From Planctomycetota bacterium (GTDB lineage Bacteria > Planctomycetota > Planctomycetia > Planctomycetales > Planctomycetaceae): DNA of 64,000 nucleotides. Position numbers and translations under genes: made by a program. The notes below the pieces were generated by a model. It had not been told where the DNA came from, made no database searches, and saw only the letters and a list, made by a program, of their open reading frames with translations. The stretch is taken from contig JAQBVJ010000007.1 of the NCBI GenBank assembly GCA_027623235.1, positions 38,876 to 102,875 of the forward strand, in the 5' to 3' direction. Below, piece by piece: positions 25,635-35,151 of this stretch (positions are counted from its first letter, which is position 1; each line of letters begins with the position of its first letter).

Positions 25635-25937
25635 ATGAAATCCTTTCTGACGATGCTGAGCGCGATGCTGATGACGTTTGCTGTAATTGGCTGTGGTGGT
25701 GGCGATACCGCTACTGATGAAGCCGCTCCATTGCCGGACGTGGATCCGGCCACGATGTCGACACCAATGATGGGTGAAGGTGAAGAAGAAAAGCCCGCTG
25801 ATGGTGAAGAAGAGAAGCCAGCTGCTGAAGAAACGCCGGCTGCTGAAGAAAAGCCAGCTGCTGAAGAAACGCCGGCTGCTGAAGAAAAGCCGGCTGCTGA
25901 AGAGAAGCCAGCTGCTGAAGAAAAAGCCGCTGAGTAA
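25635..25937 (+). CDS. Small exported lipoprotein with tandem PAAEE(T/K) repeats (100 aa)
   Basis: The signal (TMLSAMLMTFAVIGCGGG) matches that of the upstream sister gene with one change near the start (MKS for MKT). The mature tail of about 45 residues is built from repeats of EEKPAAEETPAAEEKPAAEE, longer and more regular than in the sister gene. The repeated codons (GCTGCTGAAGAA) make the DNA prone to slippage, so copy number may vary between strains. AGGAG (25626-25630) precedes the ATG and a strong terminator follows. It may act as a spacer or a charged surface polymer anchored in a membrane. Confidence 0.85.
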   Translation: MKSFLTMLSAMLMTFAVIGCGGGDTATDEAAPLPDVDPATMSTPMMGEGEEEKPADGEEEKPAAEETPAAEEKPAAEETPAAEEKPAAEEKPAAEEKAAE

Positions 25938-25965
25938 TCCTGCTCTGGCTTATTTGCGAATGATG

Positions 25966-26001
25966 AAAGCTGCGGTGCCGAACGGCCCGCAGCTTTTTTT
26001 T
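25966..26001 (+). terminator. Rho-independent terminator after lipoprotein 2
   Basis: AAAGCTGCGG (25966-25975) pairs perfectly with CCGCAGCTTT (25987-25996), and the run of T continues to 26001. The loop holds a further GCC/GGC pairing. Confidence 0.92.
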
Positions 26002-26156
26002 GTGCAACCCTCGCCTTGACACGTTTCCGCACGGAATCCGACGGTTGCATTGCTTCCGCAGTGCCAACTGAGTTGAAATAGGCGCGCGGGACTGTCGCAC
26101 AGTCTGCAATTTCCTCGCACCAGACCGGCTCAGCCGGATGTCGGCCGGAGCTGCTC

Positions 26157-27833
26157 ATGAGGCCTCTGAATCTGCTTGCTGGTCTGCTCGTGCTGACGGT
26201 CGGTGTCGCGGCGCCTTGCCTCGCAGCCGAACCGTCTCTCCACAACGCAATTGACGATTTGATTCTGCAGGCGGGTATCGGGATTCCTCCGGCGGGCCGC
26301 TCGACCGATGCGGAATTTCTTCGCCGCGTTTCGCTCGACTTTTCCGGACGGATTCCATCCGCGGAAGCGGCGCGAGCATTCCTCGACGACACCTCGCCAG
26401 ACAAGCGGCAGCAGCTCATCGACTCGCTGCTGGCTTCACCGCGCTACGCCGAGCAGATGGCTGGTCGATTCGACGTGATGCTGATGGAGCGGCGCGGGGA
26501 GGATGCGGATTGGCGTGCCTGGCTCGTGCGATCGTTCGCCGAAAACAAACCGTGGAACCAGCTCGTCCACGAGCTGCTCGACCCGGACGCCGAAAACGAA
26601 GCCGCCCGGGCATCGGCGTTCTTCATGACAAAGCGGCTGGAAAGTTACGGGCAGAATCCGACGGACTTTCCGGGCCTGACGCGCGACATCGGCCGAATCT
26701 TCCTCGGCTTTGATCTGCAGTGTGCCGAGTGTCACGATCATCTTTTCATTTCGGATTACAAACAGGTCGATTTTCAGGGGCTGTTCACCGTCTACCAGAA
26801 CACGTTCGTGCGGCGCGACGTGAAGTTTCCGGCGATCGGTGAAAAAGCGATGACGGCTCCGCTGGAGTTCGTTTCCGTCTTCGACCCGACGAAAAAGAAA
26901 ACGGGGCCGCGCATCCCGCTCGGAAAGTCGTTTGAGGTTCCTGCTGGAATCGAGCCTCCGAAGAATCCGAAGACCGCGCCACCGCGACCGGAGTTCAGCG
27001 CGGTCAGCCTGATCGCTCGCGAGCTGACTCATGCCGAAAACCGACAGTTCGCCCGCAACGCGGTCAACCGGTTGTGGTTCGTGCTGCTTGGGCGAGGCAT
27101 CGTCCACCCGCTCGACCTTCATCACGAAGCGAACGTACCGTCTCATCCGAAGCTACTGGAGCGGCTGACCGATGACTTCATCGCGCACGGCTACGACGTG
27201 AAATGGCTTCTCCGCGAGATCGCTCTGTCCGAGACGTATCAGCGGTCAAGTCAGTTCGCCGCTGAGGCCGGGGACGCGACCCCTCCCGCTCCGTCGTCGT
27301 TCCTCGTCGCACTCGAATCGCGGCTGTCAGCCGAGCAGCTTGCGGACAGCGTTCTGATCGCGACCGGTGAGCTGACACGGCTCACCGAGCTCAAAGAAAA
27401 ACCAAAAGCAGAAGCAACAACTGAAGCGGCGGCCGCGACGATCGCTGACGCCGCGAAGGAAGAAGCCGAGCCGGAACTGACGATCGACGCGATTCAGTCA
27501 GGCTTCAAAGAGGCGTTCGCCAATGAGGCTCGGGAACCGGAAGACGGAGTTGAGTCGACCGTGAAAGGAGCTCTATTCTGGCGAAACGCGGTCCCAGTCC
27601 AGCAACTGCTTCGTCGGCGACCTGGCAATCTGGTCGACCGACTGATGTCGCAGTCTGACAACCAGAAAATGGTTGAGGACCTGTACCTCAGTGTCCTGAC
27701 GCGGCGTCCGAGCGACGACGAATCTCAACTGATCGTCAGCTTCGTGACCGCCGAGAAAGACCAGCGAGAGCCGGCGATCCGCGACGCGATCTGGGCTTTG
27801 TTGACCTCGTCTGAGTTTTACGTCAATCACTGA
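26157..27833 (+). CDS. Exported DUF1549/DUF1553-type protein (planctomycete PSCyt2/PSD1)
   Basis: The 558-residue protein has a signal peptide (LLAGLLVLTVGVAAPCLAA), a DUF1549 domain (about 30-230, containing FLRRVSLDFSGRIPS and the CxxCH motif LQCAECHDHLF) and a DUF1553 domain (about 290-540, from FARNAVNRLWFVLLGRGIVH, with LAETYQ-like LSETYQRSSQ). An Ala/Glu-rich insert lies near 415-450. Families of this type are greatly expanded in planctomycetes and have been proposed to be haem-linked. It is a paralogue of the gene at 43915, but no DUF1501 partner sits next to it here. Confidence 0.9.
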   Translation: MRPLNLLAGLLVLTVGVAAPCLAAEPSLHNAIDDLILQAGIGIPPAGRSTDAEFLRRVSLDFSGRIPSAEAARAFLDDTSPDKRQQLIDSLLASPRYAEQMAGRFDVMLMERRGEDADWRAWLVRSFAENKPWNQLVHELLDPDAENEAARASAFFMTKRLESYGQNPTDFPGLTRDIGRIFLGFDLQCAECHDHLFISDYKQVDFQGLFTVYQNTFVRRDVKFPAIGEKAMTAPLEFVSVFDPTKKKTGPRIPLGKSFEVPAGIEPPKNPKTAPPRPEFSAVSLIARELTHAENRQFARNAVNRLWFVLLGRGIVHPLDLHHEANVPSHPKLLERLTDDFIAHGYDVKWLLREIALSETYQRSSQFAAEAGDATPPAPSSFLVALESRLSAEQLADSVLIATGELTRLTELKEKPKAEATTEAAAATIADAAKEEAEPELTIDAIQSGFKEAFANEAREPEDGVESTVKGALFWRNAVPVQQLLRRRPGNLVDRLMSQSDNQKMVEDLYLSVLTRRPSDDESQLIVSFVTAEKDQREPAIRDAIWALLTSSEFYVNH

Positions 27834-27867
27834 GACAGGCGGCAGCGAATCCCTGAATCAGTTCGAC

Positions 27868-28108
27868 TTTTCAACAGGCCGTCAACGAATCCCGTGGCCG
27901 GTTCGTCTTCCTCCGTTTCGGCTGACTGAGCTACAAGACGGCAGTTTCGTGACACAACGTTCCGGCCGAGAATCCTCAGGGGAAAAATGCCCGTGCCACT
28001 GTTCGTTAACAGGCCCGGTCGAACGCACGCCTGCTTCTATCGGGGCGTGACAGACGTGGGCGTGACAGGCGTGGGCGTGACAGACGTGGGCGTCCGACCT
28101 ACCTGGCC
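27868..28108. repeat. Repeat-filled gap before murC
   Basis: TTTTCAACAGGCC (27868-27880) matches a motif seen at four other places in the window. Near the murC start a 15-base unit GGGCGTGACAGACGT occurs three times in tandem (28043-28087), ending in GACGTGGGCGTCCGACCTAC, which resembles the block at 31517-31540. No gene is seen. Confidence 0.6.
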
Positions 28109-28114
28109 TCGACC

Positions 28115-29587
28115 ATGTTGATCCGCATTTTTGATTCCGGAGCTCCTCGGACAGCGCACCTGGTCGGTGCCTGCGGAGCTGGCATGCGGGCGCTGGCGGA
28201 ACTGCTGAGCGACCTCGGCTGGACATTGACCGGTTCGGACCAGTCAGAACCGGCGCACACGCGGCACATCGGCGAGCGACAGATCCGAATTCACCAGGGC
28301 CACTCAGCAAGTCACGTTTCGCCCGACACCGACATCCTCATTTTCAGCCCGGCCGTCGTTGAGTCGAATCCCGAACGTGTCGCTGCGAAGGAGATCGGGA
28401 TTCCCGAATTCTCCTACAGCCAGTTCCTCGGCGAGCTGATGCGCGAGCGAACGGGAATCGCTGTCGCAGGAACTCACGGCAAGACGACGACGACGGCCAT
28501 CCTTGCCACGATTCTGCGCGAAGCGGGATTCGACCCCAACGCCGCGATTGGTGGCGAGGTTTGCCAGTACGACCGCTCTGGCTGGGGCGGCGAGGGGTCA
28601 CTCTTCGTCGCCGAAAGTTGCGAGTACCGAAAACACTTCCTCGATCACGCGCCAGGATTCGCGACAATCCTTGGCATCGAGCCCGACCATTTCGACTGCT
28701 ACCCCGATTGGAAATCCCAGCTGGCGGCCTTTGCCGAATTCGCCGCACGCGTGCCGCGCGACGGAGTCCTCGTGATCCCGGCCGATTGCCCGTCGTCGAT
28801 CGAGGCGGCTGCAGCCAGCCAGGCGAAAATCGAAACCATCCGTGTCGGTCCTGTTCCCTCTGCTTCGAGTGGAGAGGAGACGACGATTAAAGTCACTTCT
28901 GACGACACTTCGCGATCGGCGGACTGGCTCGCGCTCGACCTCGAACAAACGGGACAGGGATTCCGATTCCGCATTGAGCACCGTGGCGAGCTGTTCTGCA
29001 GAACGGAACTCAACGTACCCGGCCGGCACAACGTGGAAAACGCCCTCGCGGCGGTTGCGCTCGCTCACGCGGCGGGAGCGGATGCTGACTCGATTTCGGA
29101 AGCTCTGCCGAAGTTTCGGGGAGTTCGACGCCGGTTTGAGATTGTCGAGACCGCGCGCGAATTCACGCTTGTCGACGACTACGCTCACCACCCGACGGCG
29201 GTGAAGGCCACTCTGCAGACCGCGCGCGAGTTCTTCGGCGACCGCCGCATCGTCTGCGCCTTTCAGCCTCACCAGATCTCGCGGACTCGTGAGCTGATGG
29301 CCGAATTCGCGGAAAGCTTCGCCGAAGTCGATGAGCTGTTTCTCGTGCCGATTTTCGCGGCTCGCGAATCTTCGCACGAAGGGGAAGCGACTCTCGTTGA
29401 GCTCGCCGAAAGGCTCGCTCAGAACGGCATTTCCGTCCGCCGCCTGGCGTCTCTTGACCGCCTCAAACCAAGTTTGGACGATGCGGTCCGCCCGGACGAT
29501 GTTGTGCTGATCCTGGGTGCCGGAAACATCAGTCGGATTGCCCATGAGTTTGCTTCAGGAAAAGTTCCCCGAAATCACGCTGGCTGA
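28115..29587 (+). CDS. murC: UDP-N-acetylmuramate--L-alanine ligase
   Basis: The 490-residue ATP-dependent ligase adds the first amino acid (L-Ala) to UDP-MurNAc, starting the peptide of peptidoglycan. The N-terminal Rossmann part reads [17 protein letters not shown], the ATP P-loop is [12 protein letters not shown] near residue 118, and the Mur-ligase C-terminal domain has [15 protein letters not shown] and [14 protein letters not shown]. These are MurC rather than MurD or MurE signatures; the related Mpl cannot be wholly excluded, but the neighbours favour MurC. It overlaps the murB start by 44 bp. No strong ribosome-binding site is seen before ATG 28115, where repeat DNA ends. Confidence 0.92.
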   Translation: MLIRIFDSGAPRTAHLVGACGAGMRALAELLSDLGWTLTGSDQSEPAHTRHIGERQIRIHQGHSASHVSPDTDILIFSPAVVESNPERVAAKEIGIPEFSYSQFLGELMRERTGIAVAGTHGKTTTTAILATILREAGFDPNAAIGGEVCQYDRSGWGGEGSLFVAESCEYRKHFLDHAPGFATILGIEPDHFDCYPDWKSQLAAFAEFAARVPRDGVLVIPADCPSSIEAAAASQAKIETIRVGPVPSASSGEETTIKVTSDDTSRSADWLALDLEQTGQGFRFRIEHRGELFCRTELNVPGRHNVENALAAVALAHAAGADADSISEALPKFRGVRRRFEIVETAREFTLVDDYAHHPTAVKATLQTAREFFGDRRIVCAFQPHQISRTRELMAEFAESFAEVDELFLVPIFAARESSHEGEATLVELAERLAQNGISVRRLASLDRLKPSLDDAVRPDDVVLILGAGNISRIAHEFASGKVPRNHAG

Positions 29588-30425
29588 CCAGCCGCTCGCG
29601 CCGCTGACATGGCTCAAAGTTGGCGGGCTGGCTCAGTTCCTCGTCGAGCCGCGAAACGCCGACGAGCTGCAGGAAGTCGTGACGCTCTGCCACGAAAATG
29701 AGATCCCCGTGCGAGTACTCGGCAGCGGATCGAATCTGCTGGTCAGAGACGAAGGAGTCAGCGGCGTCGTGCTGCGACTGACGAATGAGTCGTTCGGTCA
29801 GGTCACCGTCGATGGCACGACCGTCCGGGCTGGGTCGGGAGCAATCCTGTCTCATGCGATTTCGGAATCCGTGAAAGCGGGGCTCGCAGGACTCGACGTG
29901 CTCGTTGGAATTCCCGGCACGATCGGCGGAGCTCTCCGCGGCAACGCTGGCGGTCGAAGCGGCGACATTGGCCAGTTCGTTTCCAGCGTGACGGTCCTCA
30001 CCGTCAAAGGGACGCGTTTTGTCCGGGCGGAAGATGAACTGTCCTTTGCCTATCGCAGCAGCAGCATCAATGAGCTGGTCATTCTCGAAGCCGACTTCCA
30101 ACTCAAAGTGGACGACCCCGAGGAGATTGCCCGTCGGATGCGGAAGCTGTGGATCATGAAAAAATCCTCGCAGCCGCTCGCCTCGCAGTCGGCCGGATGC
30201 ATCTTCAAAAACCCGCGAGGACTGAGTGCCGGGGACCTCATCGAGCAGTCCGGCCTGAAAGGCACGCGAGTTGGCGGTGCGGAAATCAGTGACCGCCATG
30301 CAAACTTCGTTGTCACTCATCCCGAGACGAAATCGGACGACGTGCTGCGCCTGATCGACCTGACTCAATCCAAAGTCGCCGAGCAGTTCGGCGTCGACCT
30401 GGAACTGGAACTCCGGGTCTGGTGA
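29544..30425 (+). CDS. murB: UDP-N-acetylenolpyruvoylglucosamine reductase
   Basis: The 293-residue FAD enzyme reduces UDP-GlcNAc-enolpyruvate to UDP-MurNAc. The FAD-binding region has [20 protein letters not shown] and [18 protein letters not shown]. The catalytic Arg is in FAYRSSS (Arg171). The proton-donor position, Ser in the classic enzyme, reads SAGCIFKNP here (Cys219). The sequence resembles the shorter, type II MurB proteins. ATG 29544 gives the usual N-terminus and overlaps the end of murC by 44 bp; the frame is also open from 29517. It is the second gene of murC-murB-ddl. Confidence 0.93.
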   Translation: MSLLQEKFPEITLADQPLAPLTWLKVGGLAQFLVEPRNADELQEVVTLCHENEIPVRVLGSGSNLLVRDEGVSGVVLRLTNESFGQVTVDGTTVRAGSGAILSHAISESVKAGLAGLDVLVGIPGTIGGALRGNAGGRSGDIGQFVSSVTVLTVKGTRFVRAEDELSFAYRSSSINELVILEADFQLKVDDPEEIARRMRKLWIMKKSSQPLASQSAGCIFKNPRGLSAGDLIEQSGLKGTRVGGAEISDRHANFVVTHPETKSDDVLRLIDLTQSKVAEQFGVDLELELRVW

Positions 30426-30474
30426 GTCGAGCCAACTTCTTTTATCAACTTGAAAAACTTGAACGAGGTGAGCC

Positions 30475-31446
30475 ATGGATCGGCTGAAACCCGTAACGCT
30501 GAGCCCGCTTCGCGTCGCCGTCCTGCTGGGCGGCGAATCCGCCGAACGGAAAATCAGCCTGCAAAGTGGTCGCGCGGTTGCCGAGGCAATCTCCTGCCAG
30601 GGACACACAGTTGTCTCGATCGACCCGGCAGAAACCGACCTCGCGACCGCTGACTGGAGCGGAATCGACGTTGCCTTCCTCGCCCTGCATGGAACATTCG
30701 GCGAGGACGGTGGGGTCCAGGAGATTCTCGAGCGACTCCGAGTCCCGTTCACCGGAAGCGACTCGGTCGCATCGCGACTCGCCTTCAGCAAGGTGGCCGC
30801 CAAGAAGTGTTTCGCTGAGCACGGTGTGCCAACTCCCGACGCGTTTCTGTTTTCGCAAACCGACTCGCCCGGCAGGATTGAGACCTGGGCGACGGATCTC
30901 GGCCTGCCGGTGGTCGTGAAGCCCGACGCGCAGGGGTCGAGCATCGGCGTCACGATCGTGCGGGAAGCCTCGCAGCTTGCCGACGCCGTCGAGCAGTGCC
31001 TCGCCGTTTCAGAAACGGGACTGATTGAAAAAGCGATCGAAGGCTCGGAATGGACGCTCGGAGTCATCGATGATGTTCCGCTGCCACTGATTCAGATCCG
31101 CACCGATCGAAGCTTCTTCGACTTCACTGCGAAGTACGAAGATGACGGAACCGGCTACCACTTCGACGCGGAGATCGATGACGCGACTCGCAGCCGCATC
31201 GAGACTGCCGGCCTCGCCGCCTGCCGCGCTCTTGGCACAACCGGCATCGCTCGAGCCGACGTGATGCTCGACGCGGATGGCCATCCCTGGGTGCTCGAGG
31301 TCAACACAATCCCCGGCATGACCGACCACAGCCTCGTCCCGAAAGCGGCGGAGCGAATCGGCCTGTCTCTTGGCGAATTGTGCGACATTGTGATTTCCCG
31401 AACACTCGCGCAGGATAAACAGCGGAAGCTCCGCGACGCCTCCTGA
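30475..31446 (+). CDS. ddl: D-alanine--D-alanine ligase
   Basis: The 323-residue ATP-grasp enzyme makes the D-Ala-D-Ala end of the peptidoglycan stem peptide. Motifs are complete: VAVLLGGESAERKISLQSG, ALHGTFGEDGGVQEILE, the ATP-grasp block VVVKPDAQGSSIGVTIV and the metal-binding VLEVNTIPGMTDHSLVPKAA. The ATG at 30475 is preceded by GAGGTGAGCC. It follows murB by 49 bp on the same strand. With murC and murB it forms an operon for early and late cytoplasmic peptidoglycan steps, set apart from any ftsZ or mraY gene in this window. A long hairpin repeat begins right after the stop. Confidence 0.94.
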   Translation: MDRLKPVTLSPLRVAVLLGGESAERKISLQSGRAVAEAISCQGHTVVSIDPAETDLATADWSGIDVAFLALHGTFGEDGGVQEILERLRVPFTGSDSVASRLAFSKVAAKKCFAEHGVPTPDAFLFSQTDSPGRIETWATDLGLPVVVKPDAQGSSIGVTIVREASQLADAVEQCLAVSETGLIEKAIEGSEWTLGVIDDVPLPLIQIRTDRSFFDFTAKYEDDGTGYHFDAEIDDATRSRIETAGLAACRALGTTGIARADVMLDADGHPWVLEVNTIPGMTDHSLVPKAAERIGLSLGELCDIVISRTLAQDKQRKLRDAS

Positions 31447-31545
31447 CAGCCCGGCAGGACGGACGCCCACGTCCGTCCGGGCTGGACACGAATTTAACCG
31501 GAAGCAGATTCCGGCTCTGACGGATGTGGGCATCCGTCCTACTGG
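31447..31545. repeat. Hairpin repeat after ddl
   Basis: A nine-base stem GGACGGACG/CGTCCGTCC (31457-31465 with 31470-31478) is extended by CAGCCC/GGGCTG (31447-31452 with 31479-31484) around a four-base bulge. No T run follows. A second related block (GACGGATGTGGGCATCCGTCC) ends near 31540. The family also occurs upstream of murC near 28040-28108. Confidence 0.7.
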
Positions 31546-31561
31546 CGTGAGAGGGATTGCG

Positions 31562-32413
31562 ATGTCGAGATTCCGACCCGGGATGTTCACGCCGCTGGTG
31601 GTGAGTTGGCTCTGGTTGACTGTACCGGCCACCGGTGCCGATCTGCCCGCACCGTCAAAGCTCATCGAGCACGATCTGGAATCGCCGCACCAGCGTACGA
31701 AGAATCGCATTGAGGTCCTTCTGCCTGACAAGCTTGAGCCAGGCCGCAAGTACCGAGTGCTCTACGTCCTCCCCGTTGAAGCCGGAACGACTCGCTACTG
31801 GGGGCACGCGATGAACGAAGTGCGGACTCACGATCTGCATAACCGCTTTGAAGTCATTTGTGTCTACCCGACGTTTTCCGATCTGCCGTGGTTTGCTGAC
31901 CACCCGGAGGACGGCAAGATCGCGCAGGAGACGTACCTGCTGAAATCCGTCGTGCCGTACATCGATAAGAACTTTCCGACAACCGGCAAGGCCGAGGACC
32001 GTTTCCTGGTCGGCTTCAGCAAGTCCGGCTGGGGAGCGTTTTCGCTGCTGCTGCGAAACCCCGAAACATTCGCCCGAGCGGCCGCGTGGGACGCTCCGCT
32101 GATGATGAGCCGGCACGGACAGTACGGGTCCGGGCCGATCTTCGGGACGCTCGACAACTTTCGAAAGTACGAGCTGACAAAGCTGGTCGCCGAAGCAAAG
32201 CTCAACTCGAAAACGCCGAAGCTGATTCACCTCGGCTTCGACAACTTTCGAGAACACCACGAAGACTTTGAGGCTCTTCTTCAGAAACTCAAAGTGCCGC
32301 ACGTTTACCGCGATGGTCCGAAGCGGAAACATCGATGGGACAGTCAATGGCTGCCGGAGGCCGTGGAGCTATTGCTGAAGCCGCCTGAAGAAAAAGCGAC
32401 GTCGGGAAGCTGA
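31562..32413 (+). CDS. Exported esterase, EstD/enterochelin-esterase-like alpha/beta hydrolase
   Basis: The 283-residue protein has a signal peptide (TPLVVSWLWLTVPATGAD) and an alpha/beta-hydrolase fold of the PF00756 type. The nucleophile elbow reads VGFSKSGWGAFSLLLR, with a Ser in GFSKS, and the oxyanion part lies near YRVLYVLPVEAGTTRYWG. A C-terminal His (KRKHRWDSQW) is the likely general base. The ATG at 31562 was chosen over 31526. Relatives hydrolyse feruloyl, acetyl or S-formylglutathione esters. It starts just after the hairpin repeat that follows ddl. Confidence 0.82.
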   Translation: MSRFRPGMFTPLVVSWLWLTVPATGADLPAPSKLIEHDLESPHQRTKNRIEVLLPDKLEPGRKYRVLYVLPVEAGTTRYWGHAMNEVRTHDLHNRFEVICVYPTFSDLPWFADHPEDGKIAQETYLLKSVVPYIDKNFPTTGKAEDRFLVGFSKSGWGAFSLLLRNPETFARAAAWDAPLMMSRHGQYGSGPIFGTLDNFRKYELTKLVAEAKLNSKTPKLIHLGFDNFREHHEDFEALLQKLKVPHVYRDGPKRKHRWDSQWLPEAVELLLKPPEEKATSGS

Positions 32414-32533
32414 CGTTCAACACGTCTGGCACAAAACATACTGAGCCGTACGGTGTTCTCGGAAAAAACATTCCCAGACCATTCGGCTTGTGTCGTGCCG
32501 CTACTTTTTCAACGGGTTGTTAAGACGGTGAAC

Positions 32534-33679
32534 ATGAAAATCAGCCGAATCGAGTGCATTTCCGTGAACGTTCCGCTCAAGCCGGAGCTGAGAACGAAAA
32601 CGGCCCACGGCGAGCACGTCACGTCTCCGTATGTGATCGTGCGGGTCCACACCGACGACGGGCTCTGCGGTCTTGGTGAAGCAACCGTCGCGCCGCGCTG
32701 GAGTGGCGAAACGAGTATTGGCTGCGTCGCGGCGATCAACGGACTGATCGCGCCGGCACTGATCGGTGAGGATGCGACTCAGATTACGAGACTCACCGCG
32801 AAAATGAATCGCGTGATCAAGCTCAACCCGTTCATGAAGTCGGGCATCGAAATGGCGTTGTGGGACCTGGCAGGCAAGGCCGCCGATGTGCCGGTGTATC
32901 AACTGCTCGGCGGACGGGTGCGTGATTCTGTGCCGATAAAGATGGTCGTGGGAGCTTTCGATGTTGAGCGGTCTGTTGCGCTGGCCGAGCGGTTTCTGAA
33001 TGACGGAGTGCGTTGCCTCAAAGTAAAAGTCGGGCCGAATCCGGAAGAGGACATCGAACGGGTTCGAGCCGTTCGCAACTGCGCGGGACCAGAAATTCCG
33101 ATCGGCATCGATGCAAACTGTGGCTGGAGCGTGACTCAGGCCGGGCAGATGCTCCGACGTCTGGCCGAGTTCGACATCCTGTTTGCCGAGCAGCCGATCC
33201 CCGTGGAAAACCTCGCCGACATGCCCGCACTGCGACGGAATTCGAGCATCCCGATCATGGCCGACGAAAGTGTCTTCACGGTTCACGATGCCTGGCAGGT
33301 GGCACGCTCGCACGCGGCCGACATTCTCAGTGTTTACCCCGGCAAGCACGGCGGCATCCAGGCGACGCTGGAAATCGCAAACATCGCGAAAGCGGCGGGC
33401 ATCGTCTGCTCGATGGGCAGCAACCTGGAGCTCGGTATCGCGACCGCCGCCATGCTGCACCTGGGCGTCGCCGTCCCGGCAATCGCCAGCGAGCTGTACC
33501 CCGGCGACTTCATCGGCCCGCTTTACCACGAGGCCGATCTGCTGAAAAAACCGCTCACGCTGGGTCCGTCGGCAGCGCTCGTGCCCGACGGGCCGGGGCT
33601 CGGTGTGGAGCTCGACGAAGTACAACTGGAGCGGTACCGCGACAACTCGACAGATTTCCGGGCGGTCAGCGCATCCTGA
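32534..33679 (+). CDS. Mandelate racemase/muconate lactonizing enzyme family protein
   Basis: The 381-residue enolase-superfamily enzyme has the capping domain and the barrel metal ligands Asp in GIDANCGWSV, Glu in FAEQPIPVENL and Asp in IMADESVFT. The first catalytic lysine is in CLKVKVGPNPEED and the second in YPGKHGGIQ, which places it in the muconate-lactonizing subgroup rather than the mandelate-racemase one. Members of this subgroup include dipeptide epimerases, N-succinylamino-acid racemases and cycloisomerases, and the substrate is not evident. ATG 32534 was chosen because it starts the conserved MKISRIECISV; the frame extends upstream to 32453. Confidence 0.88.
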   Translation: MKISRIECISVNVPLKPELRTKTAHGEHVTSPYVIVRVHTDDGLCGLGEATVAPRWSGETSIGCVAAINGLIAPALIGEDATQITRLTAKMNRVIKLNPFMKSGIEMALWDLAGKAADVPVYQLLGGRVRDSVPIKMVVGAFDVERSVALAERFLNDGVRCLKVKVGPNPEEDIERVRAVRNCAGPEIPIGIDANCGWSVTQAGQMLRRLAEFDILFAEQPIPVENLADMPALRRNSSIPIMADESVFTVHDAWQVARSHAADILSVYPGKHGGIQATLEIANIAKAAGIVCSMGSNLELGIATAAMLHLGVAVPAIASELYPGDFIGPLYHEADLLKKPLTLGPSAALVPDGPGLGVELDEVQLERYRDNSTDFRAVSAS

Positions 33680-33816
33680 CCGTCTGGCTCTGTCAGTTGG
33701 ACCGGGCTATTGTGTCAGCAGCCGTTTTGAATCGGGCTCTTTCAGCTCACCAGCCGGCCTGACCGATACTCTGAGCCAGCGTCAAACAATCAGTCAAACA
33801 CCCCGCGGGATCGTTT

Positions 33817-35151
33817 GTGGACATCAAGTCACTCTCTCTGAATCGCCGTCAGTTATTCACGATGGGCGGCCTGACAGTTGGTGCCGTGTCTCCGTTGGGG
33901 ATCGCGTTGCCGGACGTGCTGGCGAGTGAGGCGGTGCAGTCCGGCCGGAAACAGATCAACGTTATCTTCATGTTTTTGCAGGGCGGCGCGAGCCATATCG
34001 ACATGTACGATATGAAACCGGACATGCCCGCTGAGATTCGAGGCAAGTACCACCCCGCCGCAACGAACCTGCCGGGGCTGCAGTTGAGTGACCAGCTGCC
34101 GAAACTCGCGCAGTGTGCCGATAAGTTTTCTCTGATTCGGTCCATGCACTCTTACACGTCGAAGCACGGAGAGGGTGATGTCCACGTCATGTGCGGCAGC
34201 GAGCTCGACAGGAACGTGCAGGCACCGGGAATCGGAGCGGTGCTTTCTCTCCAGCAGAAACAGCAGGCACCGATTCCTCCGTTCGTCCACCTGGGCGACA
34301 TGAAACACCCCTCGTACAGTGCTCCCGGTTTCGGCGGGTACCTCGGACGAACGTTCAACCCGTTTCTCATCAAGCAGGATCCGAATTCCAGCAGCTTTCG
34401 GGTGGAGGCTTTTGATTCCGCTCCGGACGTCGACGTCAGTCGAACTTCTGGCCGCAAGGGGCTGCTTCGCTCGCTGGATCGCTACCAGTCTGCGGCAGAG
34501 AACCAGCTCGAGTTTGCCCGCTCCCATGACACGTTTACCGAGCGGGCTCTTTCTCTGGCGACGTCGACGAGTGCGAAGTCCGCGTTTGACCTGTCACAGG
34601 AATCGCCGAAACTCCGCGATTCTTACGGTCGAAATCGTGTCGGGCAGGGGATGCTTCTGGCTCGCCGGCTGATCGAGGCGGGCGTCCGGTTCGTGACGAT
34701 TCAAGGTTACGTCGATACGGGCATTTATGCGTGGGATCATCACTGGGGCATCTTCCCTCACCTGGACCAACAACTGCCGTTTTACGACACCAGCTATGCG
34801 GCATTGCTGAATGACCTGGACGATCGCGGGCTGTTGGAAACGACGCTGGTAATTACGGCCGGAGAATTCGGCCGCACGCCGAAAATCAACACGGATAAAA
34901 AAGGTCCGGGCCGTGACCACTGGGGACGATGTTTCAGCCTGACGATGGGCGGAGGTGGCGTGAAAACCGGACTCGTGATCGGCTCCAGCGATAAGTATGG
35001 AGCGGTTCCCGAGGACCGTCCGGTCTCTGTCCCTGACTTTGTCGCGACGGTCTACCACGCGCTGGGTCTTGATCCCGCTGGCGAGTTCGTGACTCAGGGA
35101 CGTCCGATGAGAATGCTGCCGCAGGGCTCGCCGGTTCACGAGCTGTTTTAG
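33817..35151 (+). CDS. Exported DUF1501 protein with Tat-type leader
   Basis: The 444-residue protein starts at GTG 33817 with a twin-arginine-like leader (NRRQLFTMGGLTVGA) and belongs to the DUF1501 family, an alkaline-phosphatase/sulfatase-like fold common in planctomycetes. Motifs include FMFLQGGASHIDMYDMKP near residue 53, GVRFVTIQGYVDTG and TAGEFGRTPKINTD, with the metal-ligand-like GRDHWGRCFSL. Family functions are still unclear. It follows the enolase-superfamily gene by 137 bp. It is not next to a DUF1549 partner here, although one starts at 38832. Confidence 0.92.
   Translation: MDIKSLSLNRRQLFTMGGLTVGAVSPLGIALPDVLASEAVQSGRKQINVIFMFLQGGASHIDMYDMKPDMPAEIRGKYHPAATNLPGLQLSDQLPKLAQCADKFSLIRSMHSYTSKHGEGDVHVMCGSELDRNVQAPGIGAVLSLQQKQQAPIPPFVHLGDMKHPSYSAPGFGGYLGRTFNPFLIKQDPNSSSFRVEAFDSAPDVDVSRTSGRKGLLRSLDRYQSAAENQLEFARSHDTFTERALSLATSTSAKSAFDLSQESPKLRDSYGRNRVGQGMLLARRLIEAGVRFVTIQGYVDTGIYAWDHHWGIFPHLDQQLPFYDTSYAALLNDLDDRGLLETTLVITAGEFGRTPKINTDKKGPGRDHWGRCFSLTMGGGGVKTGLVIGSSDKYGAVPEDRPVSVPDFVATVYHALGLDPAGEFVTQGRPMRMLPQGSPVHELF

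Noticed and set aside
28043..28087. CRISPR-like tandem array before murC.
   Set aside because: Three copies of a 15-base unit without spacers; it is a simple tandem repeat.
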